NCBI GenBank assembly: GCA_934047225.1 | Contig: CAKOHE010000089.1 | Coordinates: 524,501-588,500 of the forward strand | DNA: 64,000 nt | Source: Ypsolopha sequella | Lineage: Eukaryota > Arthropoda > Insecta > Lepidoptera > Ypsolophidae | Direction of reading: 5' to 3' | Part shown: piece after piece, positions 34,982 to 47,592 of the stretch | Layout: the number at the start of each line of letters is the position of its first letter | Numbering within the stretch: the first letter of the stretch is position 1 | Program-made: the position numbers and the translations under genes | Notes under the pieces: model-generated | Database searches by the model: none | Told to the model about the DNA's origin: nothing | Seen by the model: only the letters and a program-made list of their open reading frames with translations

Positions 34982-36889
34982 AAAAAAAAAGTCCACAATC
35001 AATTAGAATACAAAAGAAATAAATATTATAAAACAGAATTTAAAAGTAATTATGGTAATTCACGGAAATTATGGGAATTATTAAATAAAATAACAGGGCG
35101 CATAAAACTATCACTAGATGAAACAATACTCAAAGCTTTTTCTTCAAAACTACTTACGGAACAAGAAATTGCAAACAAATTTTCTGTTGAATTTGAGGCA
35201 AACGTACGTAATATATTACCAAAGTGTAACACCCCAATACTCGAAGAGAAATCATACAGAAATGATATTGATGTCAGTTTACGCTTCCGAGAGGTAACCC
35301 CTAACGAAATTAACAAAACCATTAAAGCCTTTAGCACAAAAAAATCGGCTGGCATTGATCACATTAAACCCCTAGATGTTGTAAGCATATCAAATAAGAT
35401 TTCTATAGCCATCGCCAGACTTATTAATACCAGCATAAAATTAGGCCATTATCCCGATGGTCTTAAAGAAGGTTGTATACGACCAATCTACAAAAACGGA
35501 AAGCACGACGATGTAGGACATTATAGACCCATAACGATACTTTCTTGCGTAGATAAAATCGTGGAAAAGGCAGTATGCAAACAAATACAGGCCTTTTATA
35601 ATCAACACAGTGTACTAACCAAACTACAATATGGCTTTCAACCAAAAAAAAGTTGTACTCAGTTACTATCCGATTTTACCGATACAATTAACAAAAACCT
35701 TAACGAAAAAAAGCACGTTTTAGCTTTATTTATCGATTTCTCTAAGGCATTCGATGTATTAAATCATAAGAAATTGATAAATAAGATTGAGTCCAGCGGA
35801 ATAAGAGGCCCTTTACTTAAATGGTGTGAGAGTTATGTTACAAATCGCGCAAATTATGTCAAAATCAAAAAAACTCTCAGTAACAAAAGCGAAGCCACAT
35901 ATGGTACAGCACAGGGCTCAGTCATTGGACCACTGCACTTCTTAATCTACGTTAATGATTTAGTAAATGTTGTCAAAAACTGTCAGGTCTATCAATTTGC
36001 GGATGATACTTGCCTCATATCTACCGATGAGAACATGGCAAGAGGACTGTCCAATCTACAAAACGACTTTGACAATTTATGCAAATGGTGCCACGACGCA
36101 GGCCTTGTCTTGAACACGCAAAAAACTAAAATGGTGCACATACGCTCTCCTTACATAAAAAAAGACCTAAACATCGAACTAAAAGCTCACGACCATTCCT
36201 GCTTGCATAATACTTTCAAAAACTGTGCATGCGAGTCTATAGAGCTAGTCGACAAACATAAATATTTGGGCTTAGTGATTGATAAGCACCTAAACTGGGG
36301 AGCTCACATAGACGGGGTAAACAACAGACTTCGCGCTATTCTCGCTAAGATATACATCATCAGAAACAAAATCCCGTTCCCAACCCTAATGACGCTGTAT
36401 AAATCCCTCGTTGAACCCATTATCGACTATGGACTCAGCAGCTACGGCCGCACTTTTAAATCATACATAGATTCACTTCTATATCTTCAAACTAGAATTT
36501 TAAAAACCATCGTAGGTCCAAAAATAAAAAAACAGTTTAAAGACAATTCTGATCACTTATTTAAGCACTGTGGAGTTTTACCAGTTAACTTAAAATTTAA
36601 ATATCTTTTACTTCGAGATCATTACTTCAACTCAGAGATACAACAGCCAGTTTCTCATAAAATTTACACCAGACGAATGGCAAAAAAGCACCTGTATATA
36701 ACTAAGGCCACTAATTATTATGGTGATCGTACTACCGCACGACTTATTGCCAAATTAATAAACACAATTCCAATTGACTTGAGACAAGAAATCACGCACA
36801 AAAACCTGAAGTCAAAATTAAAAGTTTACCTTTTCTCAAGCTTACAAGGTAACAAACAGCCTGTAGATCATTCATCAAACATAAAATAA
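34982..36889 (+). pseudogene. LINE ORF2, reverse transcriptase part
   Basis: Open from the A9 run at 34982 to TAA at 36887. RT blocks in order: NEINKTIKAFSTKKSAGIDH, GLKEGCIRPIYKNGK, HYRPITILSCVDKIVEK, QYGFQPKKSCTQLL, LFIDFSKAFDVLNH, TAQGSVIGPLHFLIYVNDL, and the catalytic QFADDTCLI. These are followed by the usual C-terminal tail (LNWGAHIDGVNNRLR). All RT catalytic Asp residues are present. The only obvious lesion between this and the endonuclease is the frameshift near 34980, so the copy is fairly young or the frameshift is an assembly error. Confidence 0.85.
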
Positions 36890-37286
36890 CTTGTTTCGGT
36901 TACAATTGACGCTCCTATTGTATTTGATTTTGCACCTTCCTTTGTAAGAAGACTACAAACTTGTCGGTGGATTCATCACAATCAATAATGCGCCCTAATA
37001 TTAAAGCATTATGGAACATCGTGATGCCACGGATATGTTTGTGGATTTGTAGTAGAAATCAAAATGTAATTTTTCTTTTAAAACCTACCCGCTAAGATAA
37101 AATCATATTATGAACATTTAATTTAACATAAAACATAACTATGTATTAACTTAGATTAATCAATTTACTTATGTGGTAGATTGTAATAGCACCGCAAACA
37201 AACCCCTAAGGGTTTAAGTGGTGTATATTTGAAATATGTTTGTGCAACTGTATGTGTGTTAATAAATAAATAAAATAAAATAAAAG

Positions 37287-40200
37287 ATGTATATACATAT
37301 GTGTTATGTACAGTCATATGTACTTATAGCACTTAGTATGTATTTATTTAATAATTAAAAGATGACCGCTGCAAGCGACAACACCCGTAGAATGAGGTTA
37401 TAGTAATGTATATATACCTCTCTACGTCTCCTGCGTTATTACGACATACTTGAGAGTACATCGAGTTATTAATTACAAATTAAATCATTGGCCGTGATTT
37501 ATTTGTGTGATCGTCTAGTAGATTTGGACACTACGTTATGTTACAAAACGGTTATGCTCAAAACAATGTATATCATAATTCAACAAAGAAAAATAGAGTA
37601 ATCAAGGAAAACTAATGTACTAGTTATTGGTTAAATGATACGACTTAGTTGTATTCTGGAACTCAGCTATATTTCAAGGCTATTATTGCCATTGAAAATC
37701 CAAGGGAAAACGAAACACATTATGACTAATGTAAAACCACTTTTAATTCGACACTCCGTGAGACGTTTAACGAATAACACTTTCATTACTTCGTATGTTG
37801 CGCGCGACGTTATATTTTTAATTAGATAAATGATTATGTAATTATCGGATAATATAGTAAAATGTGTGTGTGTGTGTAACATATAATATTGCAGTTGTTT
37901 GGGTTAGAAAAAAAAGGGTTGATGAACCGTAGATACTCGACGATCGGCAGCTGCAAGCGCTAAGGTGATTTAGCTAGATGTTTGATATTTGAGGGGATTC
38001 TAGACCCAGATGAATCCAGAATGAAGTGGGGGCCCTACAAAATTAGACGGTAATCTCCCTGACCAACCAAATAATTACCCCCACGTTGTCACACAAAATG
38101 ACACCGCTTCCGAACAAATTCCTGCGAAACAACCTAGACTACACCTTATAACCTAAGTGTCCCTGGAAATTTACACAGACATACCAAACCTCACAAAAAC
38201 TGCCTCCAAAGCATTCATTCATCACACCTACGACTTGATCAAGTCAATTTCTAAATTTCTAAGCTTGACCTGTGGACGGGATATTGCAGGTGCAACCTAA
38301 GGAGCCCCTGAAGCAGAATTCACCAACTCTGGTTCCGACACAAGCACTGGGCAAGGCTTCCCATCAGAGTTAACAGCCATGTGAATACCCGGACGTCTCC
38401 AGAGACCACAGTCCACAAAGACCCCGCCCCTAAACCAGGAAGGGTTCCTAACATAAAAACTAAATATTCATATATCATTCACAACAAAAATCTAAATTAT
38501 GAAGACCTAAAAATGGAAATTGAGAAAAATCATGTGAGAAATTATATACAGAAATCTCCTTCCTGTACCTGTACCTAAAATCCTGTAGAAGTGGATAAGT
38601 GAGAGGGGAAAGAAATAATATGGTGGTGTGACACCCGTAGCTCGCAGTACCTACAAAATCTCGAATTTCTCACAGACTTTTTGTTAATCGAATATAAAGC
38701 AGCACAGCTAGACGTAGAAACTCTAAAGGTCCTAAATTTTGGATAGGAATAAGGGACGTATATATTATTCTTTAAATAAATAAATTGTGATACAAATAAT
38801 TGATATATAAAGCTAAACCGCGTTTCGTATTTAACACTGAAAATATATTATTTACTTCACTCCCGACACTTAATTTCAGAGCTCTGAATTACAACCGTGC
38901 ACGTCGCTAGTATAAATTACTTCAGAACCGACGCTAAAACTTTAAAACACAAACAAAGACGACACTTCGACGCGATTTCTTATAAACGTTCCGCTTCGCC
39001 CGTACTATTGAAAGATCTAGACTTCAGGTGACCTCGCGGGTCCACGCGTAACCTGAGTGTCCCTAGACTATCTATGACCTAGACGTGTTTATTTTAAACT
39101 AAGAAATCAAACTGTACGCGACGTGTTTCCTAGATCGACCTGTTTCCGAGCGTCCCGTCACCCAACTGTCCACTCTTTCTTTGTCCCCACCTGTGGTTTT
39201 TCCCAAATTTTCCACAGCTTTAGGCTCCGCCCTTCTTCCAGACACATTATTTCGTAAATTACTTAGTTGTCAAACACTACTTGAGGCCTGTTTAGCCAAA
39301 ACTCAACAAAAACAGTCAAGAGCGTGAAATACATTAAAACTAATCTCTTTTTCAACTCGAGAAACATAGATCTACAATAATTTTAGATGTGCCATTCAAA
39401 TCTACAGAAAATAAGTAAAGAAACATTTAAATATAGAATGCTGAATAATTTACTATTCCAAATACTGCTATTTTAATCTTATTCATAATGCAAACTATTT
39501 TGGACCTTTTTGAATTTCATGAAATCGATTAATTGAAAGAACATGAGGTAGAACACGTTTTATTTTATATGTTTGTGTTCTAAGTCATTTAACTATTATC
39601 ATTACATCAGACCTAGCTTCCGAACATGACATGACACACTTTTTATAATTCAAGTTTCTAAACAAATTTTATCAATAAAAACACACCACCTCTCCGACAT
39701 TTGTAGATCTGTGGCTTCTTCCAAGATTTTACAAGTTTCACAAAAAATACGAACATGGTTTCAACATCATAAAATTTGACACATTCTCTAGAACCAAACT
39801 TATGTTTGTTTTATTGCATGGGAACTCTAAAAAAAATTATACTGGCGCCAATTGCTAAGTAAAATATAGATGAAAGCGTTTCCATGCCCTGTAGCTTGAC
39901 CCTTGTGACGCTGTGAAATAAGGTCGCTAATACGTCCTAAATCCTTTACCTTATCTTAGGCTGTTATTAATTTGTTTCTGGAATCTACATGACATTCCCT
40001 TCCATAAAGCTATAAGTGCATTCAATTTTGCTTAAAATTGAACTTAAACATGAAGGCATACGAACGAAATATCAATTAAATTATTAATATTTGGCTACGC
40101 CCACTTATTCAAAATAGGTTGGGTCTAATTCTAAATTGCCGAAGTTCAGATCATAAATTGAGTTACTGGTATAAAATAACGAATAAAAGCAGTACAAAGT

Positions 40201-40587
40201 AATTTATATATTTCTGTACGAATGAAGGAACTTCAGTCGTTACACTAACCTTATTTTAAGCGTCCTGTCTTTTTCTTTCTTTATCGAAAAGACAAGGACA
40301 GAACGCTTACATTAAGTTTAGTCCTATCAAATAAGTTAAGATGTGCTTCACCGAATCGGTACCATTGTTAATCAGTATTCGAGTAAATATTATTGAACTT
40401 TAAAGAACGTACATCTATTATATAAAATTAAAAAGCTAGAAAAGGACAACATTTACGGGAAAGAATAAGATGACACCTTTATATGCGCGTATCACTCACA
40501 CGAACGCCAAAATCGCGAAAGTAATGATGCAATTCGATCCTTTGGATTGTGACAATGATGAACGATATAAACAATATAGGTCTGGAT
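37287..40587. other. No gene recognised
   Basis: Includes a short (gt)n run near 37865, a hairpin around 40245-40318 (taagcgtcctgtctttttc against gaaaagacaaggacagaac), and unassigned sequence at 37950-39250 that is less AT-rich and may be a decayed element. Read as an intron of the minus-strand gene. Confidence 0.45.
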
Positions 40588-43083
40588 CAGAGCTGTCACA
40601 TGGACCAAATATAAGCCCTAAGTTGGTCCGTTCAAATAGGACTCGGACCTGGTCCGATGGACTTTTATGGTAAGCCCTAAACTCCAGCGGACCGAACGGA
40701 CTAGCCCTATTTCGGTAAAAAGCCGGTCCGGTCCGAGTTGGTCCGAAACAGTCCGTTAGATTACTTCAATAGAGTTATGCAATAAATGCTGTGCTACAAT
40801 TTGATAAATAGTGGAAAAAATGTCGTGTATTTTATTGAATAATATTGAAATACCTGAAAACTTCGATTAAGAGGATGGCATACCCCAGCAACTTTTTTTT
40901 AATTTCCGTCCAGCACAATAAGTCTAATGGCAAAGACCTTATTTGCTTTTCATAGAAGCGATTATATGTTGGAAAAAAAATTGTTTTGGCCATATCTTCG
41001 GAACGGAAGGTGGTACATCCCTAGGGGTCGGACCATAGGGTGCCAAAAAAGTTTTTTTTTTATTTTTTTTATGTCAAAACTTTAACCGCCCGTATCTCCT
41101 AGACGGCTTGAGTTAGACCCATGTTGATGGGTGTCTAAGAAAAGGTCTCGCCGAGATCTAGCCCCCCCCCCAGTGTCAAAACTTTAACGGCCCGTATCTC
41201 CCAAACGGCTGAAGCTAGACCCATGTTCATGGTACTCTAAGAAAAGGGCTCGACGAGCTCTAACTGAAAATGAAGAAAAAATATATATATTTTTGCCAAA
41301 ACTTTGATCAGCTATATCTCCCGAACCGTAAGTCCTAGCGAGTTGCGGTTTCGACTTTAGTGATCAGTTAGCCAAGGGCTTCCTGACCGCATAAAAAAAT
41401 TTGTCATTTGACAGGTTTTGACATTTTTTTGACAGGTCCAAAAAAGTGCTCCGATTAGCTTGAAACTCGGTATCAAGGGGCAAGTAGGGTCGGTGATTAC
41501 GAATTCATTGTTAAATTTGACACTTTTTGACAACCGACACGGATTTTGACACTTATTTGAAAAAAATTTGATCGGACTCGGCCTCGCTGGCGGGTTCTCC
41601 GTCCTCACATGCTCGTTTTTCGGCCTCGCTAGAAAGACACTTGAAGGCTCGGCCTTCGGCCTCGCCATTAGATCCGAAGAAATGTCCGGTCAAATATTTT
41701 TCAAAAAAATTTCAAAATCCTTGTCGGTTGTCAAAAAGTGTCAAATTTAACAATGAATTCGTAATCACCGACCCCATTTGCCCCTTGATACCGAGTTTCA
41801 AGCGAATCGAAGCACTTTTTTGGACCTGTCAAAAAAATTTCAAAACCTGTCAACTGTCAAATTTTTTTATGCGGTCGGGAAGCCCTCAGCAAACCGATCA
41901 CTAAAGTCGAAACCGCAACTCGCTAGGACTTACGGTTCGGGAGATATAGCCGATCAAAGTTTTGGCAACTTTTGTTTTTATCGACTTTTTTTTTTTTCAT
42001 TTTCAGTTAGAACTCGTCGAGCCCTTTTCTTAGAGTACCATGAACATGGGTCTAGCTTCAGCCGTTTGGGAGATACGGGCCGTTAAAGTTTTGACACTGT
42101 GGGGGGCTAGATCTCGGCGAGACCTTTTCTTAGACACCCATCAACATGGGTCTAACTCAAGCCGTCTAGGAGATACGGGCGGTTAAAGTTTTGACATTTA
42201 AAAAAAAAAACTTTTTTGGCACCCTATGGTCCGACCCCTAGGGATGTACCACCTTCCGTTCCCAAGATATGGCCAAAACAATTTTTTTTCGGTACATCCC
42301 TTTAAAAAAAAGGCAATTTTTCCCATCCCTAGTGATCGAGGACATCCCTAGGAACTGCGCACGCTCGCGCTTCGCGCTCGCGGGCTCGTTCTGTCAAAAA
42401 TGTCAATCTTTCCCATCCCTAGGACCCAGGTACATCACTACGAACTTCGCTCGCTCGCTCGTTCGTGCTCGTCCGTAAGCTCGCCCTTCGGGCTCGCCTA
42501 CTCACTCGAAAAATTTTTCAAAACTCCCATACAACGACACGTCTCACTAAAATGTCAAAAAACCATGTCAAATGTCAAAAAATGTCAAATGTCAAGGGTT
42601 TTCCCCACTCAGTATTAGACAACTGACATTGTTTTCATACATTACTACCATGTCAAAAGACTCCTTCAAACTAAACAACCATGTCAGTCAGTCAGTCAGT
42701 GAGTTACCGTTTTGTAGCTTTATATATAGTCAAAAAAATCAAAACAAAATTAAGTATGGACAATATGAAGAAAATATGAATGAATACATACCTGCAAAAC
42801 ATATATTTCGATTCTTAGTCGTCAACTCGTCATCACATCCTTCGAATAACATTATTTTGTCATGCTATACTTGCATAAAACCATCCATAATCATTTCGTT
42901 ACACACAACGGACCAGCAACGGACCAACGGACTGAACGGACTAACCCGAAGCCCGAAAAAGTCCGATCGGTCCGTGGTCCGCGGACTCGCTCACGGTTGA
43001 AAAAGTCCTATTTGATGATTTAGGACTTTTTATACGTTTTCGGTCTTTTACGGACTTTTTATTTGGTCCATATGACAGCTCTG
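40588..43083. mobile_element. Non-autonomous hAT-like element, 2,496 bp, perfect 8-bp TSD
   Basis: Termini are CAGAGCTGTCAcATGGACC at 40588 and the inverted CAGAGCTGTCAtATGGACC ending at 43083. Both are flanked by an identical 8-bp duplication, GTCTGGAT (40580-40587 and 43084-43091). CAG-type termini with 8-bp duplications are diagnostic of the hAT superfamily. Both subterminal regions (40625-40770, 42905-42980) are dense in ggtccg/cggacc motifs, plausible transposase-binding repeats. No transposase frame. The centre is occupied by the palindrome below. Confidence 0.85.
40972..42290. repeat. 1.3-kb palindrome (arms about 605 bp, spacer about 110 bp)
   Basis: The left arm (40972 to about 41577) runs gaaaaaaaattgttttggcc ... 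gatcgg. It is matched in reverse by about 41687-42290, with high but imperfect identity. Each arm contains about three degenerate 100-bp modules opening tgtcaaaactttaac and holding cgtatctccc and tagacccatg words. The spacer is rich in ctcggcctcg/cggccttcgg words. Long frames here (41357, 41641, 41778) are by-products of the symmetry. Confidence 0.85.
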
Positions 43084-43736
43084 GTCTGGATAAGTGATCG
43101 CTTAATAATTAACGAATGAAATTATGAAATCAAAATGTTCCGCGTTGCAGAAACGTCAGATCTGTATGGCATGTCTAAACGGCCGTTCATACTGTTTTGA
43201 GTTTGCAAAAACGTAAGATCATGCAACGCAACTTTAAACGCAAATCATCAAATTATTTTTCGAGAGAATTAATGTTATATTAATTAATTTATTCCAGTGA
43301 TTATCTCCTACATCCAACGTCACTCACAACCATCTCTTCTCTATGATTCAAGTGTTTCGGTTTTTTTTTATTAATAATAATAATTAAGCATATATTTTTA
43401 ACGCGGGCGCGTCTATTTTATAATAAAAATATATGATCGACTGGTTTGTTAACGTAGATAGAACCCATACGTTGTGTATCAAACTGTATTTAACATTAAT
43501 TGAGAAAAATATTATAGCTTTCAAACACTGACATGGAAATTAAAAAACGAAAAAGAAAGAATTTCATTATGTAACAGTTGCATAAGATACTGTTCATAGT
43601 TAAAAAAAAATCATTTTCCTTCGGGTGCTCCACGGTATTGGCAGGTAATAAAAAAATACTTTAAAAAAAGTTTTAAAAAAGGACTTCTATTTTGAAACAA
43701 AACAACAACAAAATCCAGTATTTTTATTTTACGTAC

Positions 43737-43856
43737 CTCTTTCGTCGAAGAGTTCTTCTTGCTCCTGGTCTTTATTTTTAATGACATTGTTATGTATTTC
43801 GTCTTTTTCTGCCGAACTCTCACTCTCCCAAATTTCTGTGAGGACTCCAAGGGGGA
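43737..43856 (-). CDS. eva-1: EVA-1-like gene, exon after the lectin domain
   Basis: A minus-strand acceptor (tatatttttttcag) and a gtacgt donor bound 120 bp. Entering in phase 1, with the G left by the 47404-47547 exon, the join yields ...YACVPLGVLTEIW, completing the C-terminal YxCVP motif of a SUEL lectin domain. The rest is a highly charged linker (DEIHNNVIKNKDQEQEELFD) as expected between the lectin domain and a transmembrane segment. It leaves in phase 1. The exact phase match and completion of the motif are the main evidence. The downstream membrane-spanning exon was not found. Confidence 0.75.
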
Positions 43857-43979
43857 CTGAAAAAAATATACTTTATTTTATTACTTTGACAAATTTGAAT
43901 TATTTATACTTAAAAATTAAAAAGTCCTTAAGAATTATTAAAACTCGCGTGAGCTGACATACTAAATTATTATTATATA

Positions 43980-44600
43980 CGGCTTGAACACTCACGTGTG
44001 ATTGTTGTTGACTATATGCCAACCGTTTCATTGATACAATTTCGGCAATTACACGAAGCCATCGAGATAAGTTGTGAAATAAATGGTGTATTTGTATTTC
44101 ATATTATTGTATAATGTTGTTATTAATGTTACCTTCTCTATCGCATTAGGATGCATCCTGTAAAGATAGATGATAAGGGATTGTAAATTAATAAAAAATA
44201 AAAAAATAATAAAAATAAATCTAAAAAAAGTCGTCATCCCAACTTCAACAGAGCAACTTTGGCAGCTATTTGGAAACCGGTTCTCGATGGATCGACCAAC
44301 TTTAGGACAGTACCCAATGACAGTGACGAAGTTGTAAACTCGTTCTGTTTAATAACCGCCCCTAATACCGAACAATTGGAATTGGAACAATTATAAGAAT
44401 CAAGTGCATCCACCATCCCACCTCCTTCGACAACGCAGCTAACGTTTAGCTCACTAGCATCGCGTGCAGCTCGCTGATTGGCGCGGCGGCTGCCAGTGCC
44501 GTTCGTCCTAAGAACTACACTCGCCTTGATTATGCCGAAATTGTATCGGTGAAACAGTTGGCATATATTCAACAACAATCTCACGTGAGTGTTCAAGCCG
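43980..44600. mobile_element. TIR element, 621 bp, TA-flanked
   Basis: CGGCTTGAACACTCACGTG at 43980 is repeated in reverse ending at 44600. The arms match over about 65 bp (through tatatgccaac and gatacaatttcggc) and both ends abut TA. A minus-strand frame at 44234-44596 (NGTGSRRANQRAARDASELN then VVEGGGMVDALDS) is open for 120 codons but resembles no transposase I know. A diverged fragment of this family is at 6528. Confidence 0.7.
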
Positions 44601-45059
44601 TATGTAAATAATTAAGTCCTTAGAAGTTAACTTCCACGTATCAAAACCTGAAGGTAAACTTGTAGATCTGTACAAAAACCAAGTCTTTTTTTAGCTATAA
44701 ACCGTAAATTTTGTTTCTTATGTTATAAAGAAAGATAACGCCAAAAATATTCCAAAGTTCAGAAGCGGCATTAAACTCAATACTTAAAAGTCAGGAGAGC
44801 AGGTACCCCACTTGTTAGTTATAAAAGTTTCCTAGCTTTTCAAAACTTTTAATGCAAAAATCTTTGCACTCAGTTGAAAAACTCAACGTCAATAGTTTGA
44901 AACCACTTTTGGGTAACTTTACCCATAAAAAAGGTAAATGAGCTTGACTATCCTCAAGAAGAAAATTTCAAGAAAATAAAATCTCTTGCAGGATTCAGCG
45001 ACGGAATTAAATTTTTTGCTGTATTTTATTTATTGTATAGCGAAACTATAATAAGTCTC

Positions 45060-45135
45060 CGTACCCGAAGGGCAAAACGCAGCCCTATTAATATCACTCT
45101 GCTGTCAATCTGTCTGTCTGTCTGTCTGTCTGTCC
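45060..45135 (+). repeat. Dispersed repeat fragment with (ctgt)n
   Basis: ctccgtacccgaagggcaaa followed by gtcaatctgtctgtctgtct; same family as 7177. Confidence 0.6.
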
Positions 45136-45610
45136 ATATGTCACGGGTCTCTAGCTATTAGACGGAATGAGATAAAGATCTCAAAGTTTTTTATTTTAAT
45201 ATGTTAAGTAGAATGTTGAGTCAAAATCGAATATTGAATTAAAATATGTTTCATTGGGGGCCAAATGCAATATGAGAAGTATTTTTTTATTCTTCCTTAC
45301 CTATACAGAAACTAATGGAAACTTTGTGATGGCAACATACACAATACACAGGTAATAAGGTTTTGTTGAATAACTATTGAGTGAATTTTAAATTCAAGTG
45401 TTCTGTTTGGGTTTTTTACAATCCGACTGCGGAACCTCTCTTAATTAGAAAAAGGCGGGTTTTTCACAATCCGGCTGTGAAATCGCTCTTAAGTATATTA
45501 ACTTATTTAAATCGGACCCCTCAAGGCGGGAATCCTTATCACAATTGAACGGCTTTTTATTTTTAAAGGCTTTGTACTTATTGTTAAAGCCGGTCCAATT
45601 TTATTTTTAT

Positions 45611-45709
45611 TTGTACGGGGGCCGTCCATGCCTGTCCATTTATTTGTACGGGGGCCGTCCATGCCTGTCCATTTATTTGTACGGGGGCCGTCCATGCCTG
45701 TCCATTTAT
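45611..45709 (+). repeat. 33-bp tandem repeat, three copies
   Basis: ttgtacgggggccgtccatg plus cctgtccatttat repeats at 45611, 45644 and 45677. The same length as the array at 1-3195 but unrelated sequence. Confidence 0.9.
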
Positions 45710-47403
45710 ACCTGAAATGTACTCAGCAGAAAAGTTCAAGTTGCTAAGAGAGAAAATGTCGTAATATGGCAAACGTAAAAAGAAATCTGTAAAGTGCTCG
45801 CTTACACGAAGTTAGAATCGTTTCAACTCAAAAAGGCATTTTGAGAAGACCTACATCATACATTTTCTATTTTTACCGGAGTCCTTGTAAAATGTTCTCC
45901 GTATGTGGAAAACTAGCCTTATGACCACAGTCCTGTTAATGCTAAAGGAGTTATAAACTTTAAGCTTGTTATCAAAATATACTGACGATACTGACGTAAA
46001 AAAAATTATAAAGATACCAAATGAAAAAAACGAGTATGTATATCTGAAATTTAATTTTCGTCTTATGATTTTAGCAATAGCGCAATCGACCTTCAACAGG
46101 GCTGCGGTATACCATGCGCGGCCGTCACAGTTACTATCGCTTCACGCCACTACTGGGGCCATACTTCAAAACATTTAATGTTAAATGGCACAAGGCAAAA
46201 ATCTATCTCCTAAGTATTTAGGTAATTTATTTTATTTTTAAAGCTGTTGTTGAAGTAAACATTTATTTATTACCCTTCATGCGCACTGTAAAAAACATTA
46301 CACCGGACATTTAACACTGGCTAATAGCAATATCAGGGACTGTATGATATCTTCCAGGCAAATGAGTGGAAGAGAAGATGAGTAAGAAAAAATATAGAGA
46401 GGTACATGTAAATGTGAAACAAACTAACTACATATATTAAATTCTGAGTAAATCCTAACGTTACACTAAATGAACGCATAAACTTGCACAAAAAATTAAA
46501 TAATACAATGAACATTAATAAATACATAAACATACCTACACTGTATATGTATGTTAATGAAATTGAAATTAATGATGCGCAAATTTGAAGATAAGCCACC
46601 TTAAAAGGACGTATACCGACAAAATTAAATAAATAATATTAATTCCTAATAGAATTAAAAACACATAAATTGGTGCTTAGAATGGCACAGTCAAAAGCAC
46701 TCGGAATAAAAGAGCTCTATGACTATATGGATGGATATGGTAGAAGCGAAAGAGATGTGGCAAGATCGTAGCAGATAGAAATATAATGTATGTATGAATG
46801 TTTATTCTTTAATTTCATATTTTTTATTTGGTTTAGAAAGTACAGTACCGATTGATATACGACAAAATACCAATTTAATCTCCTGTTTTTGAAAACGTAC
46901 AAACCATAGACAAGAATCATATTTTTTTGGTGTCGATATATCAATAACATTGTGACTGTGATGGAAGTTGTAGACCAATATCAACACTTGTATTCTGAAT
47001 TATTTTTGATTCAGATTATTTATATCTAAGTAAGTCTATAATATTATTTTGTGCAACTTTAACATAATTTGAGACATGCGGACACGAGTACTTGTTTACG
47101 AAACAAACGAAGTGAGTTTCGTGATAGTTTTTTAATAGTTTTGCGCGAGTGTCCCAATGTCTAATTATGTTCAATGCACACAATGCCTTATCTACGACCA
47201 TAAAAATATCGTCTTTATTTAGAATATTTTCAACTAACAATTTCACGAAAAATGAGAAAAAGAACACTCGTTCATGAACCTAGGGTACGTTGTCCGGTAA
47301 TGCTGCCTATACAGACTAAATGCTAGCCTAACTCCATCATTTCGTTATAGAGTCTTACTGAGAAGAAAGGCAAGAAACTTTGCAAATTTATTTAAATTCT
47401 TAC

Positions 47404-47547
47404 CACAAGCATAAACAATCTTCAGATTGGTTTTGGTTTCAGGCTTACACGGTGAACTGAAGGTTTGCCTGTTGGCTGTCACATTGCATCTTCGCTTGCC
47501 GTGGCAGAGATGCATTACTGCTTCTGTTGCGTTGTCTGTCATGCATG
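47404..47547 (-). CDS. eva-1: EVA-1-like gene, second half of SUEL lectin domain
   Basis: Minus-strand exon of 144 bp between a tttatactcag acceptor and a gtaaga donor. It encodes (T)CMTDNATEAVMHLCHGKRRC, then NVTANRQTFSSPC and LKIVYAC. The V-x2-x-C-x-G/N-x-x-x-C, F-x-x-PC and Y-x-C spacing is that of the galactose-binding lectin (SUEL) domain. It enters in phase 1 from the 51824-51973 exon and leaves in phase 1. EVA-1 proteins are single-pass membrane receptors that act with SAX-3/Robo in axon guidance in nematodes. The other insect SUEL protein, latrophilin, is a less close fit to my eye. Confidence 0.8.
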
Positions 47548-47592
47548 CTGAGTATAAAGTAAAACACTTAATTACATTTCAAAGGCATTATA

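Larger units (their letters stand above)
32811..37286 (+). mobile_element. Nearly full-length two-ORF LINE (CR1/Jockey-like)
   Basis: 5' region from about 32811 (atcagtctacccccaacctc), ORF1 with a PHD-like finger and coiled coil, ORF2 with endonuclease and RT, a 3' UTR of about 370 bp, and an aataaataaataaaataaaa tail ending near 37286. ORF1 lacks an ATG upstream of its zinc finger and ORF2 is broken once at a homopolymer. No clear target-site duplication was found. Confidence 0.8.

Noticed and set aside
38150..39250. Possible LTR or Gypsy debris
   Set aside because: The sequence is compositionally different from its flanks, but no terminal repeats, duplication or protein motifs could be found.
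41357..42618. Several 60-100 codon frames in the palindrome
   Set aside because: They appear as mirror pairs on both arms and contain no recognisable domain; by-products of the inverted repeat.
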